From positions 1 to 12,959 of the forward strand of contig JAPJRA010000042.1 of the NCBI GenBank assembly GCA_030824835.1: a stretch of 12,959 nt of DNA, read 5' to 3'. Within the stretch, counting starts at the first letter, position 1; each line of letters starts with the position of its first letter. This document shows positions 6,374 through 12,959 of the stretch, piece by piece. The notes below the pieces were generated by a model. That model saw only the letters and a list, made by a program, of their open reading frames with translations. It did no database searches and had not been told where the DNA came from. A program made the position numbers and the translations under genes. The DNA comes from Geminicoccaceae bacterium. GTDB taxonomy: Bacteria > Pseudomonadota > Alphaproteobacteria > Geminicoccales > Geminicoccaceae.

Positions 6374-7284
6374 CACCGTTCAGCCGGGTAGCGTTTCTGG
6401 GCATCGGCCTCATCAACGGCTCCCTGGCGCGGGTGCTGCAGCGGCACGCCATGGCCGGTGAGATCGTGGCCTGCGCCAGGCACGAGGACACCCGCAATCG
6501 CGCGCTTGAGCTGGGCCTGTGCGGTCGCGCCGAGGCCGATCCGGCCGATGCGGTGCGAGGTGCCGATCTCGTCGTGCTCGGGGTGCCGCCGGCCGCCGTC
6601 GGCGTCGTCGCCGCCGCGATGCGGCCTGGGCTGGATCCGGCAGCCATCATCACCGACGTGAGCTCGATCAAGGCGCAGATCGTGCGCGACGTGGTCCCGC
6701 ACCTGCCGACGCCCAGCCTGTTCGTACCCGGGCATCCGGTGGCAGGCACAGAGCACTCCGGCCCGGACGCGGCCTTCGGCACCCTGTTCGAGCGGCGCCG
6801 CTGCATCCTGACGCCGATTGAGGATACTGATCCGCTGGCGGTCGAGCGGGTGCGCGAGCTCTGGGAGCTGGCCGGCTCGATGGTGGATGTGATGACGCCC
6901 GAGCATCACGACCGGGTGCTCGCCATCACCTCGCATCTGCCTCACCTGATCGCCTACACCATCGTCGGCACCGTGGCCGATCTCGAGGAGGAGGCGCGCA
7001 CCGAGGTGTTCAAATACGCCGCCGGCGGTTTCACCGACTTCACCCGCATCGCCGCCTCCGACCCCACGATGTGGCGCGATGTGTTGATCGGCAACCGAGA
7101 GGCGGTACTGGAGATGCTCGGCCGCTTCACGGAGGACATGGTGGCGCTGCAACGGGCGATCCGCTGGGGCGACGGCAAGGCGCTGTTCGACCTGTTCCAG
7201 CGCACGCGGGCGATCCGCCGCGGCGTGATCCAGGCTGGCCAAGCCTATGTCCGCGAGCCGCAGGTCGACGGCGACAAGGGCTGA
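6370..7284 (+). CDS. tyrC: Prephenate/arogenate (cyclohexadienyl) dehydrogenase
   Basis: The enzyme oxidatively decarboxylates prephenate or arogenate on the way to tyrosine. It has 304 residues from the ATG at 6370, which overlaps the hisC stop in ATGA. The frame is open further upstream, but that sequence only shadows hisC and lacks family similarity. The Rossmann motif GIGLINGS is at residues 11-18. The second strand ends CAR with R37 where NAD-preferring enzymes commonly have an acidic residue. TDVSSIK is at 95-101. GHPVAGTEHSG (121-131) contains H122, matching catalytic H197 of E. coli TyrA, and FTRIAASDPTMW (224-235) carries the substrate-binding R226. There is no fused mutase and no ACT domain, so this is the compact single-domain form. 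Co-translation with hisC fits the aromatic pathway. Substrate (prephenate or arogenate) and cofactor (NAD or NADP) preferences are undetermined. Confidence 0.93.
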   Translation: MTPFSRVAFLGIGLINGSLARVLQRHAMAGEIVACARHEDTRNRALELGLCGRAEADPADAVRGADLVVLGVPPAAVGVVAAAMRPGLDPAAIITDVSSIKAQIVRDVVPHLPTPSLFVPGHPVAGTEHSGPDAAFGTLFERRRCILTPIEDTDPLAVERVRELWELAGSMVDVMTPEHHDRVLAITSHLPHLIAYTIVGTVADLEEEARTEVFKYAAGGFTDFTRIAASDPTMWRDVLIGNREAVLEMLGRFTEDMVALQRAIRWGDGKALFDLFQRTRAIRRGVIQAGQAYVREPQVDGDKG

Positions 7285-7285
7285 G

Positions 7286-7825
7286 ATGCCGTCCATGCCC
7301 GATGGGCTGGTCTGGTACTTCGGCTACGGCTCGCTGATGTGGAATCCGGGCTTCAGTCATGAGGCCTTCGAGCCGGCGGTGCTCGAAGGCTGGAGCCGAG
7401 CCTTGTGCATCTATTCGACGCATTATCGTGGCACCGCCGGCCGACCCGGTCTGGTGCTTGGTCTGCGCCCGGGTGGCCGCTGCATGGGGCGCGCCATCGG
7501 CGTGGCACCCGAACGCGAGCCGGAGGTCACGGCCTATCTGGATGCCCGCGAGTTGCTGGACAACTATGTCTATCGACGTGTGCGGCTGCCGCTTCTTCTC
7601 CAGGGTGCGGCCGAGTCCGTGTCCGGCTGGTGCTATGTCGCGAGGCCGGAGCACGACGACTATGCTGGCGGCCTCGACGAGGCTGCCGTGCTGCGGCACG
7701 TCCGCCAGGGCCACGGCTTGGCCGGTTCCTGCGCCGACTACCTGCACCAGACGGTGGCCCACCTGCGTGAGATGGGCATCCGCGAGACGGAGCTCGAGCG
7801 GTTGGAGGCGGCGCTCTACCTCTAG
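7286..7825 (+). CDS. Gamma-glutamylcyclotransferase, ChaC family
   Basis: ChaC-type enzymes split glutathione into 5-oxoproline and Cys-Gly in the cytoplasm. This protein has 179 residues and starts with [19 protein letters not shown]. The glycine-rich YGSLMW loop (residues 14-19) binds the gamma-glutamyl group. The catalytic glutamate is most likely E89 in [16 protein letters not shown]. The tail with [28 protein letters not shown] is characteristic of the family. The start at 7286 is preferred over an upstream in-frame codon because AAGGG (7275-7279) is well spaced from it and the family N-terminus begins there. The start lies 1 bp after the tyrC stop, so it is probably the last, translationally coupled gene of the aromatic operon. 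That is an unexpected setting for a glutathione-degrading enzyme. Its TAG stop shares the CTAG tetranucleotide with the stop of the convergent gene. Confidence 0.9.
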   Translation: MPSMPDGLVWYFGYGSLMWNPGFSHEAFEPAVLEGWSRALCIYSTHYRGTAGRPGLVLGLRPGGRCMGRAIGVAPEREPEVTAYLDARELLDNYVYRRVRLPLLLQGAAESVSGWCYVARPEHDDYAGGLDEAAVLRHVRQGHGLAGSCADYLHQTVAHLREMGIRETELERLEAALYL

Positions 7826-9099
7826 GCCAGCGCCTGCTCGAGATCCGCGATGAGGTCGTCGATGTGCTCGATGCCGACGGAGATGCGGATCAGCGCGTCG
7901 GTGAGGCCGATCTCCTCGCGCAGGCCGCGGGGCACGCCTGAATGCGTGGTCGAGGCCGGGTGCGAGATCAGGGTCTCGGTGCCGCCCAGGCTGACGGCGA
8001 GCTTCATCACCTGCAGCCTGTCGAGGAACGCGAACGCCTCGGCCTCGCCGCCCTCGATGTCGAAGGAGAAGGTCGACCCGGGGGCCGTGCATTGGCGGGC
8101 GAATACGGCGGCACGGGGGTCGTCGGCGGGCAGGGCACCCAGATAATGGACGGCGGTGATCCGTGGATGGGATTGCAGATACTCCGCGACACGCCGCCCG
8201 TTGGCGTTGGCGCGGTCGGCGCGGATGCCCAGGGTCTCGAGCGAGCGCAGCAGCATCCAGCAGGAGTGCGGGTCGAGCTGGGTGCCGAGGGCGCCGCGCA
8301 GCTGCACGATCGGTCGCAGCAGCTCGTTGCGGCCGCTGACGCCGCCGGCGACGAGGTCGCTGTGACCGCCCGCGTACTTGGTCAGCGAGTAGATTGACAG
8401 GTCGGCTCGATGCTCCAGCGGTTTCTGGTACATCGGCCCGAGCAGTGTGTTGTCGACGGCGATCGGGGGACGGTGGCCCTGGCGCCGCTCGATTCCGTCT
8501 GCCGTGGCGGCCACAGCCTGCAGATCCACGAGCCCATTGGTCGGATTGGCCGGGGTTTCGAGCATGATCAGCCCGATTCGCCCCTGCGCCATGGCGGCCT
8601 CGGCAGCGGCCTCAATGCCGGCAGGGTCGCAGCCGTCGGTGAAGCCGACCGGCGTGATGCCGAACGAAGTGAGCTGGTTGCGGATCAGCGTCTCGGTGCC
8701 GCCATAGAGCGGTCGGCTGTGCAGGATGGTATCGCCGGGGCGCAGGAAGGCCAGCATCACGGTGGCGATGGCCGCCATCCCGCTGGCGAACACCGCCGAC
8801 CGCTCGGCGCCGTCCCAGACGGCCAGACGGTCCTCGAGGATTTCGAAATTGGGATTGTTGAAGCGCGAATAGACGAGGCCGGGCTTCTCGCCCTTGTGCA
8901 GCTGGCGCCTGCCGGCGGTGAGATCGAAGAAGTCCTTGCCCTGCTGGGCCGTCTCGAAGACGAAGGTCGAGGTCAAGAAGATGGGCGGCTTGAGGGCACC
9001 CTCCGACAGCGCGGGTGCGTAGCCCAGGCCCATCATCAGCGTCTCGGGATGGAGCGGCCTGCCGTCCATCGTGCGGCTCTTGTACTCGCTGGTCTTCAT
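7822..9099 (-). CDS. Cystathionine gamma-synthase family PLP enzyme
   Basis: This 425-residue enzyme belongs to the Cys/Met metabolism PLP family, which includes cystathionine gamma-synthase, cystathionine gamma-lyase, O-acyl-homoserine sulfhydrylase and methionine gamma-lyase. Visible residues are YSRFNNPN (77-84, phosphate contact from the neighbouring subunit), SGMAAI (106-111), LYGGT with the cofactor-stacking Y132, ETPANPT (181-187), D216 in AVDNT, and the Schiff-base lysine K241 in [30 protein letters not shown] lies in the C-terminal domain. Position 133-134 is Gly-Gly, so the cysteine characteristic of classical methionine gamma-lyase is missing. The exact reaction cannot be decided. 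The ATG at 9099 has AGGAG (9110-9114) 10 bases away. It is the second gene of a minus-strand pair with the LysE exporter 36 bp upstream, and it converges on chaC with a 4-bp overlap. Confidence 0.88.
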   Translation of the reverse strand: MKTSEYKSRTMDGRPLHPETLMMGLGYAPALSEGALKPPIFLTSTFVFETAQQGKDFFDLTAGRRQLHKGEKPGLVYSRFNNPNFEILEDRLAVWDGAERSAVFASGMAAIATVMLAFLRPGDTILHSRPLYGGTETLIRNQLTSFGITPVGFTDGCDPAGIEAAAEAAMAQGRIGLIMLETPANPTNGLVDLQAVAATADGIERRQGHRPPIAVDNTLLGPMYQKPLEHRADLSIYSLTKYAGGHSDLVAGGVSGRNELLRPIVQLRGALGTQLDPHSCWMLLRSLETLGIRADRANANGRRVAEYLQSHPRITAVHYLGALPADDPRAAVFARQCTAPGSTFSFDIEGGEAEAFAFLDRLQVMKLAVSLGGTETLISHPASTTHSGVPRGLREEIGLTDALIRISVGIEHIDDLIADLEQALA

Positions 9100-9135
9100 C
9101 GGGCGGAGGCTCCTACTCGACCGGGGCGCATGATG

Positions 9136-9762
9136 TCACGCCGCCCGGCGCCACGCCGCTATCATTGCAGCGGCGCCGATCAGGATGCTCCCGCCGAGCC
9201 GATCGAGCCAGCGTCGCATGACCGGCGCCGGACCCATGCCCTGCAGGCTGCCTGCGAGCAGGGCGAATGCGGTAGCGTTCACGGTCGGCAATGCCACGAA
9301 CGTCGGGATCAATACGGCCAGTTGCGGCTGCATGGGCGAAGCGGGGGTGATGAATTGCGGGACGAAAGCGACGAAGAAAATGATGCTCTTGGGGTTGAGG
9401 GCGGTCACGGCGTAGGCTTCGAGAAAGAGCGCCCGGACTCCACCCGGGCCTAGCGGGATCGGGACCTCGGGCGCGGTGCCAGCGCTGCGCCACAGCTTCA
9501 GGCCCAGATAGGCGAGGTAGGCGGCGCCGGCGAGCTTGATGACCGTGAACAACGTGGCCGAGTGTGCGAGCACCGCACCCAGACCGGCGGCCGAAAGCGT
9601 CAGAGCCGTCAGATCACCCAACGCCACGCCCGGCACAGTCCACCACGCGGTATGTCTGCCGCCGGAAAAAGCTCGGCTGGTGACCAGTATCAAGGTCGGG
9701 CCTGGGATCACCAGAAGAGCGGCAAACGCCAGCACGAACCCGAGCCAGACTTCGACGGACAT
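9136..9762 (-). CDS. LysE/RhtB-family amino-acid exporter
   Basis: This is a 208-residue inner-membrane exporter of the LysE superfamily, whose members export lysine, arginine, homoserine, threonine or related compounds. The N-terminus VEVWLGFVLAFAALLVIPGP carries the hallmark IPGP before TLILVTSRAFSGG. ALNPKSIIFFVAFVPQF in the middle is the second conserved block. About six hydrophobic segments are visible. The frame is open to 10080, but the start at 9762 is clear: GGAGGA (9770-9775) is 7 bases upstream and the family N-terminus begins exactly there. It probably forms an operon with the downstream sulfur PLP enzyme, which suggests a sulfur amino acid, homoserine or a related product as substrate. 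That is inference from position only. An 8-bp inverted repeat overlaps its ribosome-binding site. Confidence 0.9.
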   Translation of the reverse strand: MSVEVWLGFVLAFAALLVIPGPTLILVTSRAFSGGRHTAWWTVPGVALGDLTALTLSAAGLGAVLAHSATLFTVIKLAGAAYLAYLGLKLWRSAGTAPEVPIPLGPGGVRALFLEAYAVTALNPKSIIFFVAFVPQFITPASPMQPQLAVLIPTFVALPTVNATAFALLAGSLQGMGPAPVMRRWLDRLGGSILIGAAAMIAAWRRAA

Positions 9763-9764
9763 GC

Positions 9765-9802
9765 GCTGGTCCTCCCCGATGGATGGATGCACCGGGACCA
9801 GC
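9765..9802 (-). promoter_or_regulatory. Hairpin overlapping the lysE ribosome-binding site
   Basis: GCTGGTCC at 9765-9772 is the exact inverse of GGACCAGC at 9795-9802, with 22 bases between. In the lysE mRNA this stem would include part of the GGAGGA Shine-Dalgarno (9770-9775) and end 2 bases before the ATG, so folding would limit ribosome access. An 8-bp match of this kind is not rare in GC-rich DNA. It is the position that makes it notable. Confidence 0.35.
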
Positions 9803-9939
9803 AAGCACCGGCCGGCGCCACTGTACAAGCAGGGACCGTCGGGCCCGCTCTCGTCACGTTCTACGGCGACGGGCGATCTTGGCTTGGCTAGTGTGCGCCG
9901 CATCGGTGCTCGGGCCAGACCCCGACGAGACATCAACCC

Positions 9940-9944
9940 AGGGA
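9940..9944 (+). promoter_or_regulatory. Shine-Dalgarno deciding the dienelactone hydrolase start
   Basis: AGGGA at 9940-9944 is 7 bases before the ATG at 9952 but only 1 base before the in-frame ATG at 9946. The second ATG is therefore the likelier start, shortening the protein by two residues. Confidence 0.55.
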
Positions 9945-9951
9945 AATGCCC

Positions 9952-10671
9952 ATGCAGCATGTGACGCTGACCTATACCGCCGACGGCCTGACCATGCGGA
10001 GCCAGCTGTTCTTCGAGCCTGGTAGCGGCCGCCGTGCTGGCGTTCTGGTCTTTCCGGAGGCGTTTGGCCTGGGTGACCATGCGATCTCACGGGCGCAGCG
10101 GCTGGCGTCGCTGGGCTATGTGGCGTTGGCCTGCGACCTCCACGGCGAGGGGGTGGTCATCGAGGAACTGCCGGCGGCGATAGCACTGTTGCAACCGCTC
10201 TACGCCGAGCCCTCCCGTACCCGTGCGCGGGCACATGGTGGCTTGGACACGCTCAGGGCGCGCGCCGAGGTCGACGCGGACCGAATCGCGGCGATCGGGT
10301 TCTGCTTCGGCGGCACCATGGCGCTTGAGCTCGCGCGCTCCGGTGCCGACCTGAGAGCGGTGGTCGGCTTTCACAGCGGTCTGGCGACGACCGCCCCCAA
10401 GACCGACGCCAAGGCGATCAAGGCGCGGGTTCTCGTCTGCATCGGTGCCGACGATCCCTTGATTCCGGCAGCGCAGCGCGCGGATTTCGAAAGCGAGATG
10501 CGTGAGGGCGGAGTCGACTGGCAGATGCACCTCTACGGGGGGACGGTGCACAGCTTCACCAACAAGGAAGCCACCAAGCGCAATATGCCCGATACCATAC
10601 GCTACAGCCCTGAATCCGATGCGCGCTCATGGGCTTCGATGCAACAATTGCTCGCGGAAGCCCTGGTCTAG
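9952..10671 (+). CDS. Dienelactone hydrolase family protein
   Basis: This is a 239-residue alpha/beta hydrolase of the dienelactone hydrolase family, probably cytoplasmic, since no signal peptide is seen. Known members hydrolyse dienelactone in chlorocatechol breakdown, but many act on other esters or lactones. The catalytic set is recognisable: the nucleophile C118 in IGFCFGGTMAL, D168 in IGADDPLIP (D167 is adjacent), H200 in YGGTVHSFTN, and E36 in FPEAFGL, which orients the cysteine in the Pseudomonas enzyme. The spacing is close to that of the classical enzyme. The gene is divergent from lysE across a 189-bp gap in which I could not identify convincing promoters. No catechol-pathway genes are nearby, so the substrate is unknown. 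An alternative start two codons upstream (9946) cannot be excluded. Confidence 0.9.
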   Translation: MQHVTLTYTADGLTMRSQLFFEPGSGRRAGVLVFPEAFGLGDHAISRAQRLASLGYVALACDLHGEGVVIEELPAAIALLQPLYAEPSRTRARAHGGLDTLRARAEVDADRIAAIGFCFGGTMALELARSGADLRAVVGFHSGLATTAPKTDAKAIKARVLVCIGADDPLIPAAQRADFESEMREGGVDWQMHLYGGTVHSFTNKEATKRNMPDTIRYSPESDARSWASMQQLLAEALV

Positions 10672-10792
10672 CGGCGTCGATCGATATCTAGCCGTAGCTC
10701 GCTCCATCGCGGGCCTGCTCGCACCCCTGGGGGCGGTGTCGAGTTGACCGACGTGTGAACCGCCGGCAGCATCATTCTTGCACGAAACGACT

Positions 10793-10797
10793 GGAGG
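10793..10797 (+). promoter_or_regulatory. Shine-Dalgarno deciding the DUF2061 gene start
   Basis: GGAGG at 10793-10797 is 7 bases before the GTG at 10805. It lies inside the coding region if the TTG at 10778 is taken as start. The GTG is therefore chosen. Confidence 0.7.
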
Positions 10798-10804
10798 AAA
10801 CTCG

Positions 10805-11083
10805 GTGGAAAGGCATGCGCGCTCGGTAGCCAAAGCGATTTCATGGCGTGCCACCGGCACGGTGGACACGTTCCTGATCTCGTTCGTCCTGAGCGGCAGC
10901 GTCAAACTGGCCGGCGGAATCGCATCGGTCGAGGTGATCACCAAGATGGTCCTCTACTATGTCCACGAGCGCGTCTGGACCCGGATCGGCTGGGGTCGCA
11001 AGGCACCGGTTGGAGCGGAGCAGACGGCGGCCGCGCCGCTGATCGCGCCGCCGCCGGAGGCAGGCGCTGCCGAGCGTGCGTGA
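10805..11083 (+). CDS. DUF2061 family small membrane protein
   Basis: This 92-residue protein matches the DUF2061 family (Pfam PF09834). Its ERHARSVAKAISWRATGTVDT beginning and the IASVEVITKMVLYYVHERVW segment are the family signature. Two hydrophobic segments are visible, about residues 22-37 and 41-57, so it is probably a small inner-membrane protein. The family's function is not established. The C-terminal 25 or so residues are an Ala/Pro-rich tail without family similarity. The GTG start at 10805 has a strong, well-spaced Shine-Dalgarno; an upstream TTG at 10778 is less likely. The gene stands alone, with a 133-bp gap behind it and a 276-bp gap ahead. A TTGACC at 10744 could be a -35 element, but I could not find a matching -10. 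Confidence 0.85.
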   Translation: MERHARSVAKAISWRATGTVDTFLISFVLSGSVKLAGGIASVEVITKMVLYYVHERVWTRIGWGRKAPVGAEQTAAAPLIAPPPEAGAAERA

Positions 11084-11308
11084 GGCCTAGCTGGCGTGAG
11101 AGTCCCATAGCGTGGCAGGCGTCGGTCGGCGGTCGTTGCCTGGTCCATATGCAGACACTATCTGACCTGCGCGGCACGACTGGCGGAAGTCACCGACCGT
11201 TATCCGGCGGCGGTGGGTTTCCCGGTCCGCCTTTGGCTCGGTAGACCGGTGCTGCGGCTCGAACCAACGCGGGTTCCGCTCGCGGTCAGCCTAGCAAACG
11301 TTGCAGCC

Positions 11309-11336
11309 GGGTGGCGCCAGAGGCTAGGGTGGCGCC
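11309..11336 (+). repeat. Direct repeat GGGTGGCGCC upstream of rimO
   Basis: GGGTGGCGCC occurs at 11309-11318 and again at 11327-11336, an 18-bp period. The GGCGCC core recurs at 11354-11359, directly against the rimO start codon. The core is itself palindromic. The last two copies enclose a smaller dyad, CCCT TAT AGGG (11344-11354). The arrangement could be a protein-binding array at the promoter. I can identify no cognate regulator. Confidence 0.5.
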
Positions 11337-11359
11337 GCAAAATCCCTTATAGGGGCGCC

Positions 11360-12703
11360 ATGCAAACACTGAACCGCGCCCCCCAGCCTGCCCCCAAGGT
11401 CGGCATCGTCAGCCTCGGATGCCCGAAGGCGCTGGTCGATTCCGAACGTATTCTGACGCGCCTCCGCTCGGAGGGGTACGAGATCTCGCCCAGCTATGAC
11501 GGTGCTGACGTGGTGCTGGTCAACACCTGCGGGTTTCTCGACAGCGCCAAGGCGGAAAGCCTGGACGCCATCGGGGAGGCCATGGCCGAGAACGGGCGTG
11601 TGATCGTCACCGGCTGCCTGGGAGCCGAAGCACAGAGCATCCGCGACGCCTATCCTGACGTGCTGGCGGTGACCGGACCACAGCAATACGAGGCCGTGGT
11701 GGCGGCCGTCCACGAGGCGGTGCCAGCGGCGCATGATCCCCTGTTCGATCTCGTGCCGCCGCAGGGCATCAAGCTGACGCCCCGCCACTATGCCTATATG
11801 AAGATCTCCGAGGGCTGCAATCACGGCTGCAGCTTCTGCATCATCCCGTCGATGCGGGGCAAGCTGGCGAGTCGCCCCGCGAACCACGTCCTGGCCGAGG
11901 CCGAGCGGCTGGTGCGGGCCGGGGTGCGCGAGCTGCTGGTGATCTCGCAGGACACCAGCGCCTATGGCCTCGATATCGGCTATGCGGAGAGCACTTGGCA
12001 CGGGCGTCAGGTAACGGCCCGCCTCACCGAGCTTTGCCGTGAGCTCGGCCAGCTCGATGCGTGGGTGCGGCTGCACTACGTCTATCCCTACCCGCACGTC
12101 GATGAGCTGATCCCGCTGATGGCGGACGGCAGTATCCTCCCTTATCTCGACATCCCGTTTCAGCACGCCAGTCCCACGGTGCTGAAGGCGATGCGTCGGC
12201 CCGCGCATCAGGTTCGCACGCTGGATCGCATCCGGGCGTGGCGGGCGATCTGCCCGGAGATCGCGCTGCGCTCCACCTTCATCGTAGGCTTTCCCGGCGA
12301 GACCGAGGCCGACTTCGACCTGCTGCTGGAATGGCTCGAGGAAGCCGAGCTCGATCGGGTCGGCTGCTTCAAGTATGAGAACGTGGCGGGTGCACGCGCC
12401 AACGATCTTCCGGGCCACGTCCCCGAGGAGGTCAAGGAGGAGCGCTGGCATCGGTTCATGGCGGCGCAGCAGGACATCAGTGCCCGCAAGCTCGCGGCCC
12501 GGGTCGGCACCGTGCTCGACGTGCTGATCGACGAGGTCGACGAGGACGGTGCGCACGGCCGCTCCTATGCCGACGCACCGGAAATCGATGGCACGGTGCA
12601 CCTGGAGGCTGCCGACGGCTTGGCGCCGGGGGACATGGTCCAGGCGCTCGTCGAGGATGCCGACGAGTATGATCTCTGGGCGACCCCGTTGCCGGCGACC
12701 TGA
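11360..12703 (+). CDS. rimO: Ribosomal protein S12 methylthiotransferase RimO
   Basis: RimO is a radical-SAM enzyme that adds a methylthio group to an aspartate of ribosomal protein S12 using two [4Fe-4S] clusters. The protein has 447 residues from the ATG at 11360. The N-terminal UPF0004 domain carries the three auxiliary-cluster cysteines C21 ([12 protein letters not shown]), C57 ([11 protein letters not shown]) and C86 (VTGCLGAEA). The radical-SAM motif is C153, C157 and C160 in [18 protein letters not shown]. RimO-type blocks [15 protein letters not shown] and [18 protein letters not shown] follow, then [13 protein letters not shown]. The last 65 or so residues form a TRAM RNA/protein-binding domain. 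The [12 protein letters not shown] signature distinguishes it from the tRNA enzyme MiaB. The frame is open back to 11213, but that part has no family similarity. AGGGG at 11351-11355 is only 4 bases from the start, unusually close. Confidence 0.97.
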   Translation: MQTLNRAPQPAPKVGIVSLGCPKALVDSERILTRLRSEGYEISPSYDGADVVLVNTCGFLDSAKAESLDAIGEAMAENGRVIVTGCLGAEAQSIRDAYPDVLAVTGPQQYEAVVAAVHEAVPAAHDPLFDLVPPQGIKLTPRHYAYMKISEGCNHGCSFCIIPSMRGKLASRPANHVLAEAERLVRAGVRELLVISQDTSAYGLDIGYAESTWHGRQVTARLTELCRELGQLDAWVRLHYVYPYPHVDELIPLMADGSILPYLDIPFQHASPTVLKAMRRPAHQVRTLDRIRAWRAICPEIALRSTFIVGFPGETEADFDLLLEWLEEAELDRVGCFKYENVAGARANDLPGHVPEEVKEERWHRFMAAQQDISARKLAARVGTVLDVLIDEVDEDGAHGRSYADAPEIDGTVHLEAADGLAPGDMVQALVEDADEYDLWATPLPAT

Positions 12704-12820
12704 GGCGCTGACACCCTCCGGACCGTAAGCTTGCCTGATAAGAGGCGGCGCGATATGCCGTCGTAACGGCTCGGGGCCGAGATGCGGCGGATCGCAGCGA
12801 GCATAAAGGGACGGGATACC

Positions 12821-12959
12821 ATGACCCGAGCGTTATGGCTGCCGATCGCTTGGGCCGTAGGTGCGGTCATGCTGACCGGACCGGCCATGGCCCAGCAGGC
12901 TGCACCGGCGGTCACCGTGGTCAAGGTCGAGGAGCGCGAGATTACGCCCGCGGTCACCT
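12821..12959 (+). CDS. Probable RND efflux periplasmic adaptor (3' end outside the window)
   Basis: The first 46 codons are visible. Residues 1-24 form a signal peptide ending AMA before QQ. The mature N-terminus, APAVTVVKVEEREITPAVT, resembles the first strand of the membrane-fusion (adaptor) subunits of RND multidrug efflux pumps, which usually start the operon ahead of the inner-membrane pump gene. AGGGA at 12807-12811 is 9 bases before the ATG. A weak promoter-like pair, TTGCCT (12731-12736) and TATGCC (12754-12759) at 17-bp spacing, lies upstream. A 5-bp stem, GCCGT/ACGGC at 12757-12770, overlaps it. The call rests on a short stretch and would be settled by the next kilobase. Confidence 0.6.
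   Translation, partial: MTRALWLPIAWAVGAVMLTGPAMAQQAAPAVTVVKVEEREITPAVT

Noticed and set aside
5276..7296. Minus-strand open frames of 366 and 342 codons opposite hisC and tyrC
   Set aside because: They mirror strongly supported enzymes with intact catalytic motifs and have no recognisable domains themselves.
8410..9453. 347-codon plus-strand frame opposite the PLP enzyme and lysE
   Set aside because: It crosses the boundary between two real minus-strand genes, and its composition is typical of a shadow frame.
9763..10080. Upstream extension of the LysE frame to 314 residues
   Set aside because: The extension overlaps the divergent hydrolase gene, lacks family similarity, and bypasses a strong Shine-Dalgarno that serves the start at 9762.
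10720..10738. CACC...GGTG pairing in the gap after the dienelactone hydrolase as a terminator
   Set aside because: The stem is only 4 bp, with no U tract after it.
11256..11265. GGTTCGAGCC on the minus strand, resembling a tRNA T-loop
   Set aside because: The flanking bases do not form a 5-bp T stem, and no acceptor or anticodon arm could be built around it.
11213..11359. Upstream extension of RimO by 49 residues
   Set aside because: RimO proteins begin close to the [14 protein letters not shown] motif. The extra segment has no similarity and covers the repeat/promoter region.
11324..12601. 425-codon minus-strand frame opposite rimO
   Set aside because: rimO has every diagnostic cysteine. 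The antisense frame has no domain similarity.

Overview
The window is a G+C-rich, densely coding stretch of bacterial chromosome. It most likely comes from an alphaproteobacterium of the Rhodospirillales type. That placement is an inference from three things: the order chorismate mutase - hisC - tyrC, the BTLCP-type periplasmic protease, and the family of the PLP sulfur enzyme. Eleven complete genes and two genes cut by the window edges are supported. I see no tRNA, rRNA, CRISPR array, insertion sequence or prophage gene.

Layout. Positions 1-1768 hold the end of a flagellar export operon: fliR (cut at the left edge) followed 2 bp later by flhB, then a hairpin that may terminate it. Positions 1868-2584 encode a secreted transglutaminase-like cysteine protease of the LapG/BTLCP family. 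An AT-rich promoter region with symmetrical half-sites (2611-2650) precedes an orphan family 5 ABC substrate-binding protein (2684-4261). Positions 4382-7825 look like one operon for phenylalanine/tyrosine synthesis: a chorismate mutase with a degenerate dehydratase/ACT-like tail, the PLP aminotransferase HisC, the prephenate/arogenate dehydrogenase TyrC, and a ChaC-type gamma-glutamylcyclotransferase. The last three are tightly packed (4-bp ATGA overlap, then a 1-bp gap).

On the minus strand a LysE-family exporter (9762-9136) and a cystathionine gamma-synthase family enzyme (9099-7822) form a two-gene unit. This unit converges on the aromatic operon so closely that both terminal stop codons are read from the same CTAG tetranucleotide. 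Divergent from lysE is a dienelactone hydrolase family gene (9952-10671). A small DUF2061 membrane protein (10805-11083) and rimO (11360-12703), the methylthiotransferase for ribosomal protein S12, follow. The right edge holds the first 46 codons of a probable RND efflux periplasmic adaptor.

How the genes work together. The aromatic cluster supplies the post-chorismate steps: mutase, transaminase and dehydrogenase. The ChaC protein, which acts on glutathione in known members, and the minus-strand PLP sulfur enzyme plus exporter give the middle of the window a loose amino-acid and sulfur theme. Most of the window is ordinary chromosome. The points most worth checking are the dehydratase-like tail of the chorismate mutase, the promoter/operator architecture before the substrate-binding protein, the nested repeats and very short leader at rimO, the RBS-occluding hairpin at lysE, and the flhB-protease adjacency. 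I found no convincing evidence of a wholly new system.
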